From NCBI GenBank assembly GCA_037142435.1, contig JBAXAO010000001.1, positions 1 to 64,000 on the forward strand: 64,000 nt of DNA, written 5' to 3'. The DNA is from CAIMZW01 sp037142435. GTDB taxonomy: Bacteria; Actinomycetota; Actinomycetes; Nanopelagicales; Nanopelagicaceae. Position numbers and translations under genes: made by a program. Each line of letters opens with the position of its first letter. Within the stretch, counting starts at the first letter, position 1. The notes under the pieces were generated by a model. It ran no database searches. It saw only the letters and a program-made list of their open reading frames with translations, and was not told where the DNA came from. Positions 26,959 to 35,222 of this stretch are shown one piece after another.

Positions 26959-27405
26959 GTGATCCAGCAATATTGGGAAGATTACGAAATCGGAAGTTCG
27001 CGCACGAGCTCTGGCCGAACTATCACCGAAGCGGATATTGTGCTTCACGCTGGGCAGACTGGTGATTTCTATCCGCACCACATGGATGCCGAATGGTGCA
27101 AAACTCAAGCATTTGGCCAGCGTGTGGCTCACGGAACGCTCATTCTCTCCGTAGGTGTTGGCTCTCTTGCTGGCGAAATAAACGAAGTCGCATTTAGCTA
27201 TGGCTATGACAAGGTGCGTTTCATTGCACCCGTTTTCATTGGAGACACCATCACCTCGCGCGCTGAAATCGTGGCCAAGCGAGACCATGCCAAAAAACCC
27301 AATGAATTCGGCATTGTCGATGAACAAGTAAGTATTACCAATCAACAAGGCGAAACCGTTGTCGCTTTCATTCATGTCTACATGGTCGAGAAGAAAGGCA
27401 AGTGA
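26959..27405 (+). CDS. MaoC-family hydratase (hot-dog fold)
   Basis: This 148-residue single hot-dog protein contains the hydratase-2 active-site motif TGDFYPHHMD (Asp and His, about residues 35-44), followed by RVAHGTLILS, all as in R-specific enoyl-CoA hydratases and mesaconyl-CoA-type hydratases. The start is GTG at 26959 with AGGAG directly upstream; the gene begins 2 bases after the preceding stop. It should add water to or remove water from a CoA thioester. In this operon it pairs with a CaiB-type CoA-transferase, so a CoA-linked branch of the pathway is likely. Confidence 0.87.
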   Translation: MIQQYWEDYEIGSSRTSSGRTITEADIVLHAGQTGDFYPHHMDAEWCKTQAFGQRVAHGTLILSVGVGSLAGEINEVAFSYGYDKVRFIAPVFIGDTITSRAEIVAKRDHAKKPNEFGIVDEQVSITNQQGETVVAFIHVYMVEKKGK

Positions 27406-27406
27406 A

Positions 27407-28054
27407 ATGGCCACACTCAATGTTGATCCTCGCGTTCGTTCGGCTATGGTCTCTGATGCCCTCGATGTAGTTGGCATCCGCAACAACGTCATGGATTCCA
27501 GTATTAAGCCGCTACTTCCAGGCATGCGCGCCGTGGGTCTGGCATCCACTATTGAATTCTCTCCAAGTGAAATCTATGACCTGGATGACCCTTATGGCCC
27601 GGCTATCGATTACTTGGACTCGTTGCGGGAAGGTGAGATTGCAGTCGTTGCCACCGGCAAATCGGATCGCTCGGCCTATTGGGGCGAGCTCTTTTCCACT
27701 GCCGCAAAATCAAGAGGTGCCACTGGCGTCGTTTGCGATGGTCCGCTGCGCGATACCAATCTCATTCTCGATGTAGATTTCAACGCCTTTGGCGCTTCAG
27801 CTCGTCCTATCGATTACAAGGGTCGGATGCGGGTCACCAGCGTCCATGAAGTAGTTATTTGTGGTGGAGTCGAAGTCCGCCAAGGCGACGCGATCATTGC
27901 GGACTGGGACGGAATCGTTGTTGTTCCATGGGCACACATCACCAATATTTTTGACGCTGCCAATCAACGTGCTCAAGGAGAGCGCACTGTTTTAAAGGAG
28001 TTACAGGGTGGACGCAGTGTCCGCGAAGTTTGGGATGAATACCGTTTGTTGTAA
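27407..28054 (+). CDS. RraA-family protein (possible HMG/CHA-type aldolase)
   Basis: This 215-residue RraA-like protein starts at ATG 27407, 1 base after the MaoC stop. An early VSDALDV motif is followed by the signature GATGVVCDGPLRDT (about residues 104-117), which in aldolase members supplies the Arg and Asp that bind pyruvate and metal. A GDAIIADWDGIVVVP motif follows. The family includes 4-hydroxy-4-methyl-2-oxoglutarate aldolase, which cleaves a tertiary hydroxy keto acid to pyruvate and a keto acid, as well as the RNase E inhibitor. The catabolic setting favours aldolase or decarboxylase activity. Confidence 0.85.
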   Translation: MATLNVDPRVRSAMVSDALDVVGIRNNVMDSSIKPLLPGMRAVGLASTIEFSPSEIYDLDDPYGPAIDYLDSLREGEIAVVATGKSDRSAYWGELFSTAAKSRGATGVVCDGPLRDTNLILDVDFNAFGASARPIDYKGRMRVTSVHEVVICGGVEVRQGDAIIADWDGIVVVPWAHITNIFDAANQRAQGERTVLKELQGGRSVREVWDEYRLL

Positions 28055-28085
28055 CTGTTCTTAGGCTCAAGTGAGAGGAAGAGAA

Positions 28086-28946
28086 ATGGCAAGTAATGAG
28101 TTGATCGATACCCATCAACATTTGTGGGTTATGAGTGAGCGCGCTTATGACTGGATCGAACCTGCCTATGGTCCGCTCTATGACGATTTTCGTCCCGAGC
28201 GACTTGCTCCAGAAATTCCGGCCTCCGGCGTAACTGGCAGCGTTCTCGTCCAAGCCGCTGACACGTATGAAGACACTTTCTACATGTTAGATGTTGCCCA
28301 TCGCAGCGATTTCGTTCGTGGAGTGGTGGCTTATGTGCCGCTAGATCGCGCCCATGAAGCGAGCGCGGCTCTCAATCTGTACGTACAAGATCCTTTGGTT
28401 AAAGGAATTCGAAATCTGACGCATAATTATGCGGATAAGAAGTACGAATCCGATGACAAATGGATTCTGCGCCCGGCAGTCCAAGAAACCCTCTCTTTAG
28501 TTGAAAAATCCGGACTCTCCTTTGATTATGTAGCAGTCAACGCTGCTCACATCGAGAATGTCCCGGTATTAGCCAAGAACTTTCCGAATCTGAAGATTGT
28601 TATCGACCATCTAGCCAAACCAGATATCAAGGGCAAGGTTTGGGAACCATGGGCCTCGCTCATGGAGGCCGCCGCCAAATATCCCAATGTCTACGCAAAA
28701 ATATCCGGCCTCAATACTGCTTCGGCACCGGATTGGACTGTCGCTGACTGGCAACCGTATGTGGACTTCATTGTTGCTACGTATGGAGCCAATCGCACCA
28801 TGCTTGGTGGGGACTGGCCGGTAATTGTGCTGATGAACAATTATGTAGATGTCTGGAAGGCCCAAGTCGAAGTTATTTCCGGATTCTCAGCCAGCGATCA
28901 AGAGTGGATTCGCCATAAGACTGCTCAACATTTCTACAACCTTTAG
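28086..28946 (+). CDS. Amidohydrolase, probable L-fucono-1,5-lactonase
   Basis: This COG3618-type metal-dependent hydrolase has 286 residues. The N-terminal metal motif is DTHQHLW (about residues 8-14), VQAADTYEDT follows, and later KGIRNLT, IDHLAKPDI and GGDWPV supply the remaining ligands. Family members hydrolyse sugar lactones such as L-fuconolactone, or 2-pyrone-4,6-dicarboxylate. GAGGAAGAG precedes the ATG at 28086; an upstream GTG is less likely. With aldose dehydrogenase, mutarotase and fucD nearby, L-fuconolactone is the best substrate guess. Confidence 0.85.
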   Translation: MASNELIDTHQHLWVMSERAYDWIEPAYGPLYDDFRPERLAPEIPASGVTGSVLVQAADTYEDTFYMLDVAHRSDFVRGVVAYVPLDRAHEASAALNLYVQDPLVKGIRNLTHNYADKKYESDDKWILRPAVQETLSLVEKSGLSFDYVAVNAAHIENVPVLAKNFPNLKIVIDHLAKPDIKGKVWEPWASLMEAAAKYPNVYAKISGLNTASAPDWTVADWQPYVDFIVATYGANRTMLGGDWPVIVLMNNYVDVWKAQVEVISGFSASDQEWIRHKTAQHFYNL

Positions 28947-28974
28947 CCATCGAAGAATAGAGAAAGGAAAACAG

Positions 28975-29298
28975 ATGCAACGTTTTGCTTCGGTCATTGG
29001 AATGAAGCCTGAACATCGCGCTGAATACGAAAAACTTCACGCCGACGTTTGGCCAGCCGTTCTCGAGCAAATCTCCAAAAGCAATATTCGCAACTATTCC
29101 ATTTATCGGTATGGTGAATTGCTCTTCTCCTATTTTGAGTACGTCGGAAACGATTTCGAAGGTGACATGGCGGCGATGGCTGCTGATCCAACAACGCAGA
29201 AGTGGTGGGATGTTTGCAAACCTTTGCAGACGCCAGTTGCTGACCGCAAAGAGGGCGAGTGGTGGTCTGATATCACCGAAATTTTTCACACCGACTGA
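28975..29298 (+). CDS. L-rhamnose/L-fucose mutarotase (RhaM/FucU-like)
   Basis: This small protein of 107 residues has the RhaM-type ferredoxin-like fold pattern: RFASVIGMKPEHRAEYEKLH, then VWPAV, a strand NYSIYRYGELLFSYFEY and the ending WWDVCKPLQTP. It should catalyse anomer interconversion of a 6-deoxy-L-sugar. AGAAAGGA 8 bases before the ATG at 28975 sets the start. It lies 28 bases after the lactonase and is part of the same operon. Whether it prefers rhamnose or fucose cannot be read; the pathway context favours fucose. Confidence 0.88.
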   Translation: MQRFASVIGMKPEHRAEYEKLHADVWPAVLEQISKSNIRNYSIYRYGELLFSYFEYVGNDFEGDMAAMAADPTTQKWWDVCKPLQTPVADRKEGEWWSDITEIFHTD

Positions 29299-29333
29299 TC
29301 ATTCCCGCCCGATAACTGTAGAAGGAGAATTTT

Positions 29334-30518
29334 GTGAGCCCGAGAGCGTCCAGACCAGAACTTCCGCTTGATGGAATGCTGGTCCTAGATTTCAGTCAGT
29401 TTCTAGCTGGCCCGGTTGCGGCTATGCGTTTGGCCGATCTCGGTGCACGCGTCATTAAGATCGAACGACCCGGTACTGGAGACATTGGGCGCACGCTTGC
29501 ATTTGCCGGGCTGGAAAGTGATGGCGATACATTGAGCTTTCACATCATGAACCGCAACAAAGAAAGTTTTGCCGCAGATCTCAAATCTTCTGAGGGCTTA
29601 GCCGAAGTTTGGAAGTTGGTCGCAAAAGCGGACGTCATTATTCAAAACTTCCGTCCCGGAGTTATCGAACGGCTGGGCTTGGGCTATGAGGATGTAAAGA
29701 AAGTGAATCCGCGCATTGTTTACGGAAGTGCATCTGGATATGGCAGCACCGGTCCGTGGAAAGACCGACCAGGCCAAGATCTGCTTGCGCAATCCATCTC
29801 TGGACTGCCCTGGCTTAACGGGTCAAAAGAGAATCCACCGATTCCTGTGGGTCTTGCCGTTGCCGATATCTTCACATCGACTCATCTGGCTCATGGTGTC
29901 ACCGCGTTGCTCTTGCGCCGAGAGCGCACCGGTGTCGGGGGATTGGTTGAATCCAGTTTGATCGAAGCCATGCTTGATCTTCAGTTCGAACTTCTCAGCG
30001 CGCATATGTTCGACCCCAATGTCATCGTCAAACGTGGTGCCAAGAATTCAGCCCACGCCTTCTTGCCAGCGCCATATGGGTTATACGAAACCTCCGATGG
30101 ATACTTGGCTATTGCTATGACGCCTATTCCACAGTTGGGCCAACTGTTGGAGTTAGATTTTTCTGCATACGAAGACCCAACATCCTGGTGGAGCAAACAG
30201 GAAGAAATCATGAAGGCACTAGCTACCCAGCTGAAAACGCGAACCACCGAAGCCTGGTTGGCAATTTTGGATGCCGCAGATATTTGGTGTGCCCCAGTTC
30301 TATCTTTGCCAGAACTTGTCGCACACGAAGGATTTGCCGAACTCGATATGGTTCAAACGACCCAGCGCTCATCGGGTGATGGTGCATCGATAGTTGAGAT
30401 CACTACAACGAGATCACCGATGCGTATAGATGGTCGAACCGTCACTTCAACTCGAGGCGCTCCACACGTGGGCGAGCACACCGAAGACATTCGTCGAGAA
30501 CTCCTAGGAGGCAAATGA
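29334..30518 (+). CDS. CaiB/BaiF-type class III CoA-transferase
   Basis: This 394-residue class III CoA-transferase carries the N-terminal CoA-binding pattern LDFSQFLAGPVAAMRLADLGA (shown here from about residue 17), GADVIKIERPG-like sequence, and the catalytic Asp in RPGQDLLAQ near 148-156. It moves CoA between carboxylic acids. The start is GTG at 29334 with AGAAGGAG upstream. Its stop overlaps the next MaoC gene by 4 bases. In a sugar operon it is unexpected: the fucose route needs no CoA ester. It may activate a carboxylic acid made by RraA or by a sugar-acid enzyme. Confidence 0.92.
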   Translation: MSPRASRPELPLDGMLVLDFSQFLAGPVAAMRLADLGARVIKIERPGTGDIGRTLAFAGLESDGDTLSFHIMNRNKESFAADLKSSEGLAEVWKLVAKADVIIQNFRPGVIERLGLGYEDVKKVNPRIVYGSASGYGSTGPWKDRPGQDLLAQSISGLPWLNGSKENPPIPVGLAVADIFTSTHLAHGVTALLLRRERTGVGGLVESSLIEAMLDLQFELLSAHMFDPNVIVKRGAKNSAHAFLPAPYGLYETSDGYLAIAMTPIPQLGQLLELDFSAYEDPTSWWSKQEEIMKALATQLKTRTTEAWLAILDAADIWCAPVLSLPELVAHEGFAELDMVQTTQRSSGDGASIVEITTTRSPMRIDGRTVTSTRGAPHVGEHTEDIRRELLGGK

Positions 30519-31027
30519 TGCAAAACCCCAATCCAGATCCAACGGCGCGATATCAAGTACCAGTGTGGAATCAAGATGTGAAGTTGTATGAGGATTATGA
30601 AGTAGGTGAAGTCGACCGCTCTATTCGACGCACTATTTCCGAGGGTGAGGTTATGCTCTTTAGTTCGTTGCTTTTGGATCTGCACCCTTATGTGGCTGAT
30701 GACAAGTGGGCAAGGGAGGAAGGTCTCTTCAAAAAGCGTATCGTTCCGGGAGCTCTAGTTTTTAGCTACGGAATGGGCCTCTTTGCTCACAACAATGTCA
30801 ACACCTTTAGTTATGGGTACGACCGACTGCGCTTCATCAAACCTGTCTTCATCGGAGACACTATTTACGCCATGCGTACCTTGTTGGAGAAGACACCTAA
30901 GTACGAAAATATGGGTCTCTTTAGGGTGAGTTACGAGGTCTTCCGTGCTGATAACGAAGAACTTGTGCTTTACACCGAGCATCTACAGACCGTTCTCTAT
31001 CGCACCTCTCAAGCCGAAAACCAATAA
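30515..31027 (+). CDS. MaoC-like hot-dog protein with altered active site
   Basis: This 170-residue single hot-dog protein is related to the MaoC gene at 26959: both have a YGYD(K/R)(V/L)RFI(A/K)PVFIGDTI stretch. Where the first protein has GDFYPHH, this one has LDLHPYV, keeping the Asp but replacing the catalytic His by Val. It may be the structural or regulatory partner in a heteromeric hydratase, or have another specificity. It is coupled to the CaiB-type gene by ATGA overlap and lies 18 bases before the oxidoreductase gene. Confidence 0.82.
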   Translation: MMQNPNPDPTARYQVPVWNQDVKLYEDYEVGEVDRSIRRTISEGEVMLFSSLLLDLHPYVADDKWAREEGLFKKRIVPGALVFSYGMGLFAHNNVNTFSYGYDRLRFIKPVFIGDTIYAMRTLLEKTPKYENMGLFRVSYEVFRADNEELVLYTEHLQTVLYRTSQAENQ

Positions 31028-31045
31028 ACACCGGGAGATAAAGCC

Positions 31046-32122
31046 ATGATTGATCTCTTTTCCGAAGTCGCCAAATTCTGCGATCTCACAATTCCCGACA
31101 GCCATAAAGTTCCCATTGCAATTATTGGCGCTGGTGGGATTGTTGATGGCGCACATCTTCCTGCTTATAAGAAGGCTGGGCTCGAGGTAGTCGGAATAAC
31201 CGATGTTGATTTCTCAAAGGCCGCAGATGTTGCGGCCAGACATGGCATTGCAAAGGTTTATAAAGATGTCGACGAACTTCTTGCTGACCCAACCGCTCTG
31301 GTCGTTGATATTGCAGTCCCGGCTGTTGCTCAACCCGAAATTTTCCTAAAAGTTGCAGATGCCAAGCGCCACATCTTGGCTCAGAAACCAATGGCCACCA
31401 CAGTTGCAGATGGAATTCGCATGGCAGATGCAGTTGCTGCCAACAAGATTGTTGCGGCGGTAAATCACCAACTTCGTTTCGAAGAGGGAATGGCCGCTGC
31501 CCACAAGATGGTCGAACTCGGCTGGGTGGGCACTGTCACTAATATGACCTTTCACGTCAATCTGATCACTCCATGGGAACTCTGGCCTTGGGCTAAGGAC
31601 CTAGAGCGCTTAGAAGTCATGCTGCATTCAATTCACTATCACGATGTGGTTCGCTGGTTCTTAGGTGAACCAAACACAGTCTTCTGCGCTGCTGGGCGCA
31701 CTAAAGATCAGTATCCCAAGGGGGAGACTCGGACGATCTCTACCTATTTATTTGATCAGGGCGTAACTGCCCTAGTTCATGCCAATCACATTAATCGTGG
31801 TGGCGATAACTATGCCGAGTACCGCATTGATGGCGATAAAGGTTCGATTCGCGGCACTATGGGGCTGTTATATGACTATCCCGTTGGTCGCGTAGATACT
31901 TTAGAAGTAAATTCGCAAGTAGCGGGTACCGATGGTTGGACTCCTTACCCAGTGACCACTCGCTGGTTCCCTGATGCATTTATGGGGACGATGGGATCAG
32001 TCATGGGCGCGATCGCAACGGGTGCACCACTGCGGTCTTCCGTTGCCGACACTGTGGGCACGCTGAAGTTGGTAGCAGCGTTGTACGAGTCTATGGATTC
32101 AGGGTTGGCGGTAAAACTTTAA
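31046..32122 (+). CDS. Gfo/Idh/MocA-family oxidoreductase
   Basis: This NAD(P)-dependent sugar oxidoreductase has 358 residues. The Rossmann motif IAIIGAGGIVDGAHLPAY lies near residues 25-42, the EKP-like motif occurs as AQKPMA near 113, and a long C-terminal alpha/beta domain carries HSIHYHDVVRWFLGEP, whose His residues are typical catalytic positions. GGGAGA precedes its ATG. It ends the operon, and its stop overlaps the convergent FAH-family gene by 4 bases. Substrate unknown; the family acts on pyranoses, inositols and sugar acids. Confidence 0.9.
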   Translation: MIDLFSEVAKFCDLTIPDSHKVPIAIIGAGGIVDGAHLPAYKKAGLEVVGITDVDFSKAADVAARHGIAKVYKDVDELLADPTALVVDIAVPAVAQPEIFLKVADAKRHILAQKPMATTVADGIRMADAVAANKIVAAVNHQLRFEEGMAAAHKMVELGWVGTVTNMTFHVNLITPWELWPWAKDLERLEVMLHSIHYHDVVRWFLGEPNTVFCAAGRTKDQYPKGETRTISTYLFDQGVTALVHANHINRGGDNYAEYRIDGDKGSIRGTMGLLYDYPVGRVDTLEVNSQVAGTDGWTPYPVTTRWFPDAFMGTMGSVMGAIATGAPLRSSVADTVGTLKLVAALYESMDSGLAVKL

Positions 32123-32967
32123 GGACGGTAGTCGACGACATTTGAAGTAATTTCGCCGATACCTTCAATACCTGTGTGGATGACCTGGCCGTTCGCTAAA
32201 TACGAGGTTGGGGTGCTGGCCATGCCAACTCCTTGAGGTGTACCGGTATTGATGACATCGCCAGGAAAGAGCTCCATGAATTGGCTGATGTACCAGACAA
32301 TGTGATTGATGCCGAATAGCAGATCGCTAGTTCGTGAATCCTGGCGCATCTGACCATCGACGGTGCACCATAGGCGAAGATCATGAGGATCAATCTCATC
32401 GCTCGTGACGATGACAGGTCCCATGGGGTTGAAGTTAGGGAAAGACTTTCCCTTTACCCATTGGCCGGATTTTTCCAGTTGCCAATAGCGTTCGGAAATA
32501 TCTTGCGAAACGGAATACCCCAAAATGTAGTCAGGAGCATCGCTGGGGTCATGTAAATACAGGGCGCGCTTACCAATAACGATCGCGAGTTCAACTTCGT
32601 AATCGGTGGCAGTACTTCCGGGCGGAATAACGACATCATCATTTGGCCCAATAAATGAGTCGGGCGCCTTCATAAAGATGACGGGCTCTGCCGGGGTGGC
32701 CGCATTTGTTTCGCGTATATGCCCAACGTAATTGAGACCTACACATATCAACTTGGTTGGTCGCGTTAGGGGTGCGCCTATGCGGGAAGAACCAAAGGGC
32801 ACGCTTGGTAGGAGTGAGAGATCGGCGTTGCGGACTTTCTCCACTGCACCATTGCTGATCTCCTCGCGGCTCCAATCAGTGATGAGGGAGTCAACGAAGA
32901 AGGCGTTTTCACCGGCAACAACGACAGGGCGTTCTTGACCAATTTCGCCGATGCGTGCAATCTTCAT
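32119..32967 (-). CDS. FAH-family hydrolase, probable 2,4-diketo-3-deoxy-L-fuconate hydrolase
   Basis: This 282-residue fumarylacetoacetase-fold enzyme has KLICVGLNYVGHI, then metal ligands in DYEVELAIVIGK and in SVSQDISERYWQ, a Lys/Gly loop GKSFPNFNPMGPVI, and the ending NTGTPQGVGM. The pattern matches the branch that includes ureidoglycolate-lyase-like proteins and the last hydrolase of the L-fucose route, which splits the diketo acid into pyruvate and L-lactate. It follows lldD by 12 bases on the same strand, which fits because LldD would consume the L-lactate produced. Confidence 0.85.
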   Translation of the reverse strand: MKIARIGEIGQERPVVVAGENAFFVDSLITDWSREEISNGAVEKVRNADLSLLPSVPFGSSRIGAPLTRPTKLICVGLNYVGHIRETNAATPAEPVIFMKAPDSFIGPNDDVVIPPGSTATDYEVELAIVIGKRALYLHDPSDAPDYILGYSVSQDISERYWQLEKSGQWVKGKSFPNFNPMGPVIVTSDEIDPHDLRLWCTVDGQMRQDSRTSDLLFGINHIVWYISQFMELFPGDVINTGTPQGVGMASTPTSYLANGQVIHTGIEGIGEITSNVVDYRP

Positions 32968-32979
32968 GATGATCCTTTA

Positions 32980-34236
32980 TTAGACGGGGAGGGTCCCAAG
33001 ACCCTGGTGGGTAGCGAGAATTTTGACGTGCTTGGGTTGGAGTTCATCCAATGAGGAGACCCCAAGTAATTTCATATGTCGGATCATTTGAGTTTGCAGA
33101 ATCGTCAGTGCGCGTTCGACTCCTTGTTGACCACCGGCCATGAGCCCATATAAATAAGCGCGTCCCACATAAGTAAAATCGGCGCCTAAAGCGATAGCTG
33201 CCAAGATGTCGGCGCCATGCATGATGCCGGTATCAAGGTGAACTTCGAGATCACTTTTTAACTCTTTCTTGACATCGGTTAATAAGTGCAGCGGAATCGG
33301 AGCGCGATCGAGTTGGCGACCGCCATGATTGGAGAGCAAGATCGCTTCAACGCCGTAATCAGCCGCGATTTTGGCATCTTCGACTGTTTGGATTCCTTTA
33401 AGAGTGATGGTGCCGTTCCATTGTTTGCGAATCCACTTTAAATCTTCAAAGGTCATGGTTGGGTCAAACATATAATCCAATAATTCACCGACGGTGCCAT
33501 TCCAACTATTCATGGAAGCGAACGTGATCGCCGGAGTGGTAAGGAAGTTCCACCACCATTCTGGCCGTGGAATCGCATCGAGAATGGTCTTTGCCGAAAG
33601 TCGTGGTGGCACAGTCATGCCATTACGAGCATCGCGCAATCTAGCGCCGGCAGCAGGCACATCCACGGTCAACATTAAATTCTTGACACCCGCCTTTTGT
33701 GCGCGTTCCACCAGAGCCATGCTGCCCTCGCGGTCTTTCCACATGTAGAGCTGGAACCAGTTGGTGCCCGTTGGCGATGCGGCCACAACATCTTCAATTG
33801 CGCTGGTGCCCAAGGTTGAAAGTGTGAAGGGAATTCCAAATTTTTCAGCGGCACGCGCACCGGCGATTTCGCCCTCGGAGTGCATCATGCGGGTAAAGCC
33901 TGTGGGGGCAATTCCGACTGGCATTCCGAATTCGGTGCCGAGAGAGGCGCGCTTAGTAGAGGCGGCCGAGACATCGTGCAAAATGTTGGGACGAAATTCC
34001 AGATCCAGGAAGGCTTGTCGTGCGCGCTGGAGCGTGACTTCGGATTCGGCAGAACCATCGGTGTAATCGAATGGTCCTTGAGGAGTGCGGCGCTTGGCAA
34101 TCTCGCGCAGATCCCAGATGGTGAGGGCCTTGGCCAATCGGCGCTCGCGCCCGCCCAGGGAAGGTGAGCCAAACTTCAAAAGCGGGGAGAGCTCGCTCCA
34201 CTTGGGAAATTGGCGCTTGAAATTGGGGTTCGACAC
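32980..34236 (-). CDS. lldD: FMN-dependent L-lactate dehydrogenase (alpha-hydroxy-acid oxidase family)
   Basis: This 418-residue FMN barrel enzyme has GIAPTGFTRMMHSEGE, TLSTLGTSAIEDV and FQLYMWKDR, and the catalytic His/Arg motif LSNHGGRQLD near residue 305-314, then HLDTGIMHGADILAAIALGAD. It oxidises L-lactate, or a related 2-hydroxy acid, to pyruvate at the membrane. It has an N-terminal extension of about 35 residues before DLREIAKRR. The start is GTG at 34236 with AAGGAG 6 bases upstream. Its -10 lies within the operator at 34262, linking it to the fuconate regulon. Confidence 0.9.
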   Translation of the reverse strand: MSNPNFKRQFPKWSELSPLLKFGSPSLGGRERRLAKALTIWDLREIAKRRTPQGPFDYTDGSAESEVTLQRARQAFLDLEFRPNILHDVSAASTKRASLGTEFGMPVGIAPTGFTRMMHSEGEIAGARAAEKFGIPFTLSTLGTSAIEDVVAASPTGTNWFQLYMWKDREGSMALVERAQKAGVKNLMLTVDVPAAGARLRDARNGMTVPPRLSAKTILDAIPRPEWWWNFLTTPAITFASMNSWNGTVGELLDYMFDPTMTFEDLKWIRKQWNGTITLKGIQTVEDAKIAADYGVEAILLSNHGGRQLDRAPIPLHLLTDVKKELKSDLEVHLDTGIMHGADILAAIALGADFTYVGRAYLYGLMAGGQQGVERALTILQTQMIRHMKLLGVSSLDELQPKHVKILATHQGLGTLPV

Positions 34237-34261
34237 GGCGCTCCTTTCGGGGGTCGTGCGA

Positions 34262-34275
34262 AATCATATACGATT
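34262..34275 (-). promoter_or_regulatory. GntR-type operator at the lldD promoter
   Basis: AATCATATACGATT has perfect AATC/GATT arms and matches the 13566 palindrome at 12 of 14 positions. On the minus strand it contains TATGAT (34263-34268), a good -10 for lldD, with an untranslated leader of roughly 20 bases. The site sits just after the stop of the upstream esterase gene, so lldD can be transcribed separately. Confidence 0.65.
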
Positions 34276-34286
34276 TTTAGGCGGCG

Positions 34287-35219
34287 CTAACCATTCAGGA
34301 GCGCGTTAATTTCATCGGCCAAATTGTGCTGGGCGATGACTGCCTCTGGGGTAACTGAAGCCATGACCATGAATCCATGAATCAGGCCAGCGTATTCGCG
34401 ATAAATCGTAAAGACGCCGGCATCTTTAAGAGCTTCGGCATAGTTGTAACCATCATCGAGCAACGGGTCATATTCGGCTGTGACGACAATGGTGGGGGGC
34501 AAATCTTTTAAAGATTCGGCAGTTATGGGCACGGCATAGGGATGGTGTTTATCGAGTTCGGATTGCAGATATTCCTCCCAGAACCAGCGCATCCCCTTGG
34601 TGGTTAGCCCAAAACCCGTGCCATTTTCGGTGGCGGATTCGTACTTCATTTCGAAGTCATTGCATGGGTAGATCAGCGCCTGGAAGGCCAGGGCGAGGTC
34701 ACCTTCATCGCGTACTTTCAGTGCAACGGCCGATGCCAAATTTGCGCCGGCGCTATCGCCACTAACACCAATTTTCTTGGGATCGATTCCAAGTGCTTGC
34801 GCATTTTCAAAGACCCATTTGGTTGTTGCATAGCAATCATCAAAGGGAATGGGGAAAGGATGTTCGGGCGCCTTCTGATAAGCCACAGCCACGATGATGA
34901 AGTTTCCTTTGTTGGCGATGGAACGCAAACATTGTTCAAACATATCCAGGGTATTAAAGACCCAACCGCCGCCATGAAAATAGACCATTGCTGGGAGTGG
35001 CCCTTGTGCCGAAGGCCGATAAATTCGGATAGGCAGATCGGATGTGGGACCGGCAATAAATTTATGCTCTACCTGGTAAATAGCTTCAGGCGTTCCTGCT
35101 ACAGCGACCCGACCCATTCTCAATTTACGAGAACTAGCGATAGGAATTTCCCATGCCTGAGGTGGATTTGCAGCAGCGCCTTCATCGAGGTACTTCTTAA
35201 TCTCTGGACGCAATGTCAT
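34287..35219 (-). CDS. Alpha/beta hydrolase, hormone-sensitive-lipase family (second copy)
   Basis: This 310-residue relative of the protein encoded at 24901 has HGGGWVF, the same QKAPEHPFPIPFDDCYA stretch, the nucleophile in SGDSAGAN, Asp in YDPLLDDG and His in LIHGFM. It has no signal peptide. The stop of the upstream kinase gene lies 3 bases from its start, so the two are coupled. The presence of two such esterases around one sugar operon suggests acylated substrates or lactones. No specificity can be read. Confidence 0.85.
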   Translation of the reverse strand: MTLRPEIKKYLDEGAAANPPQAWEIPIASSRKLRMGRVAVAGTPEAIYQVEHKFIAGPTSDLPIRIYRPSAQGPLPAMVYFHGGGWVFNTLDMFEQCLRSIANKGNFIIVAVAYQKAPEHPFPIPFDDCYATTKWVFENAQALGIDPKKIGVSGDSAGANLASAVALKVRDEGDLALAFQALIYPCNDFEMKYESATENGTGFGLTTKGMRWFWEEYLQSELDKHHPYAVPITAESLKDLPPTIVVTAEYDPLLDDGYNYAEALKDAGVFTIYREYAGLIHGFMVMASVTPEAVIAQHNLADEINALLNG

Positions 35220-35222
35220 GGC

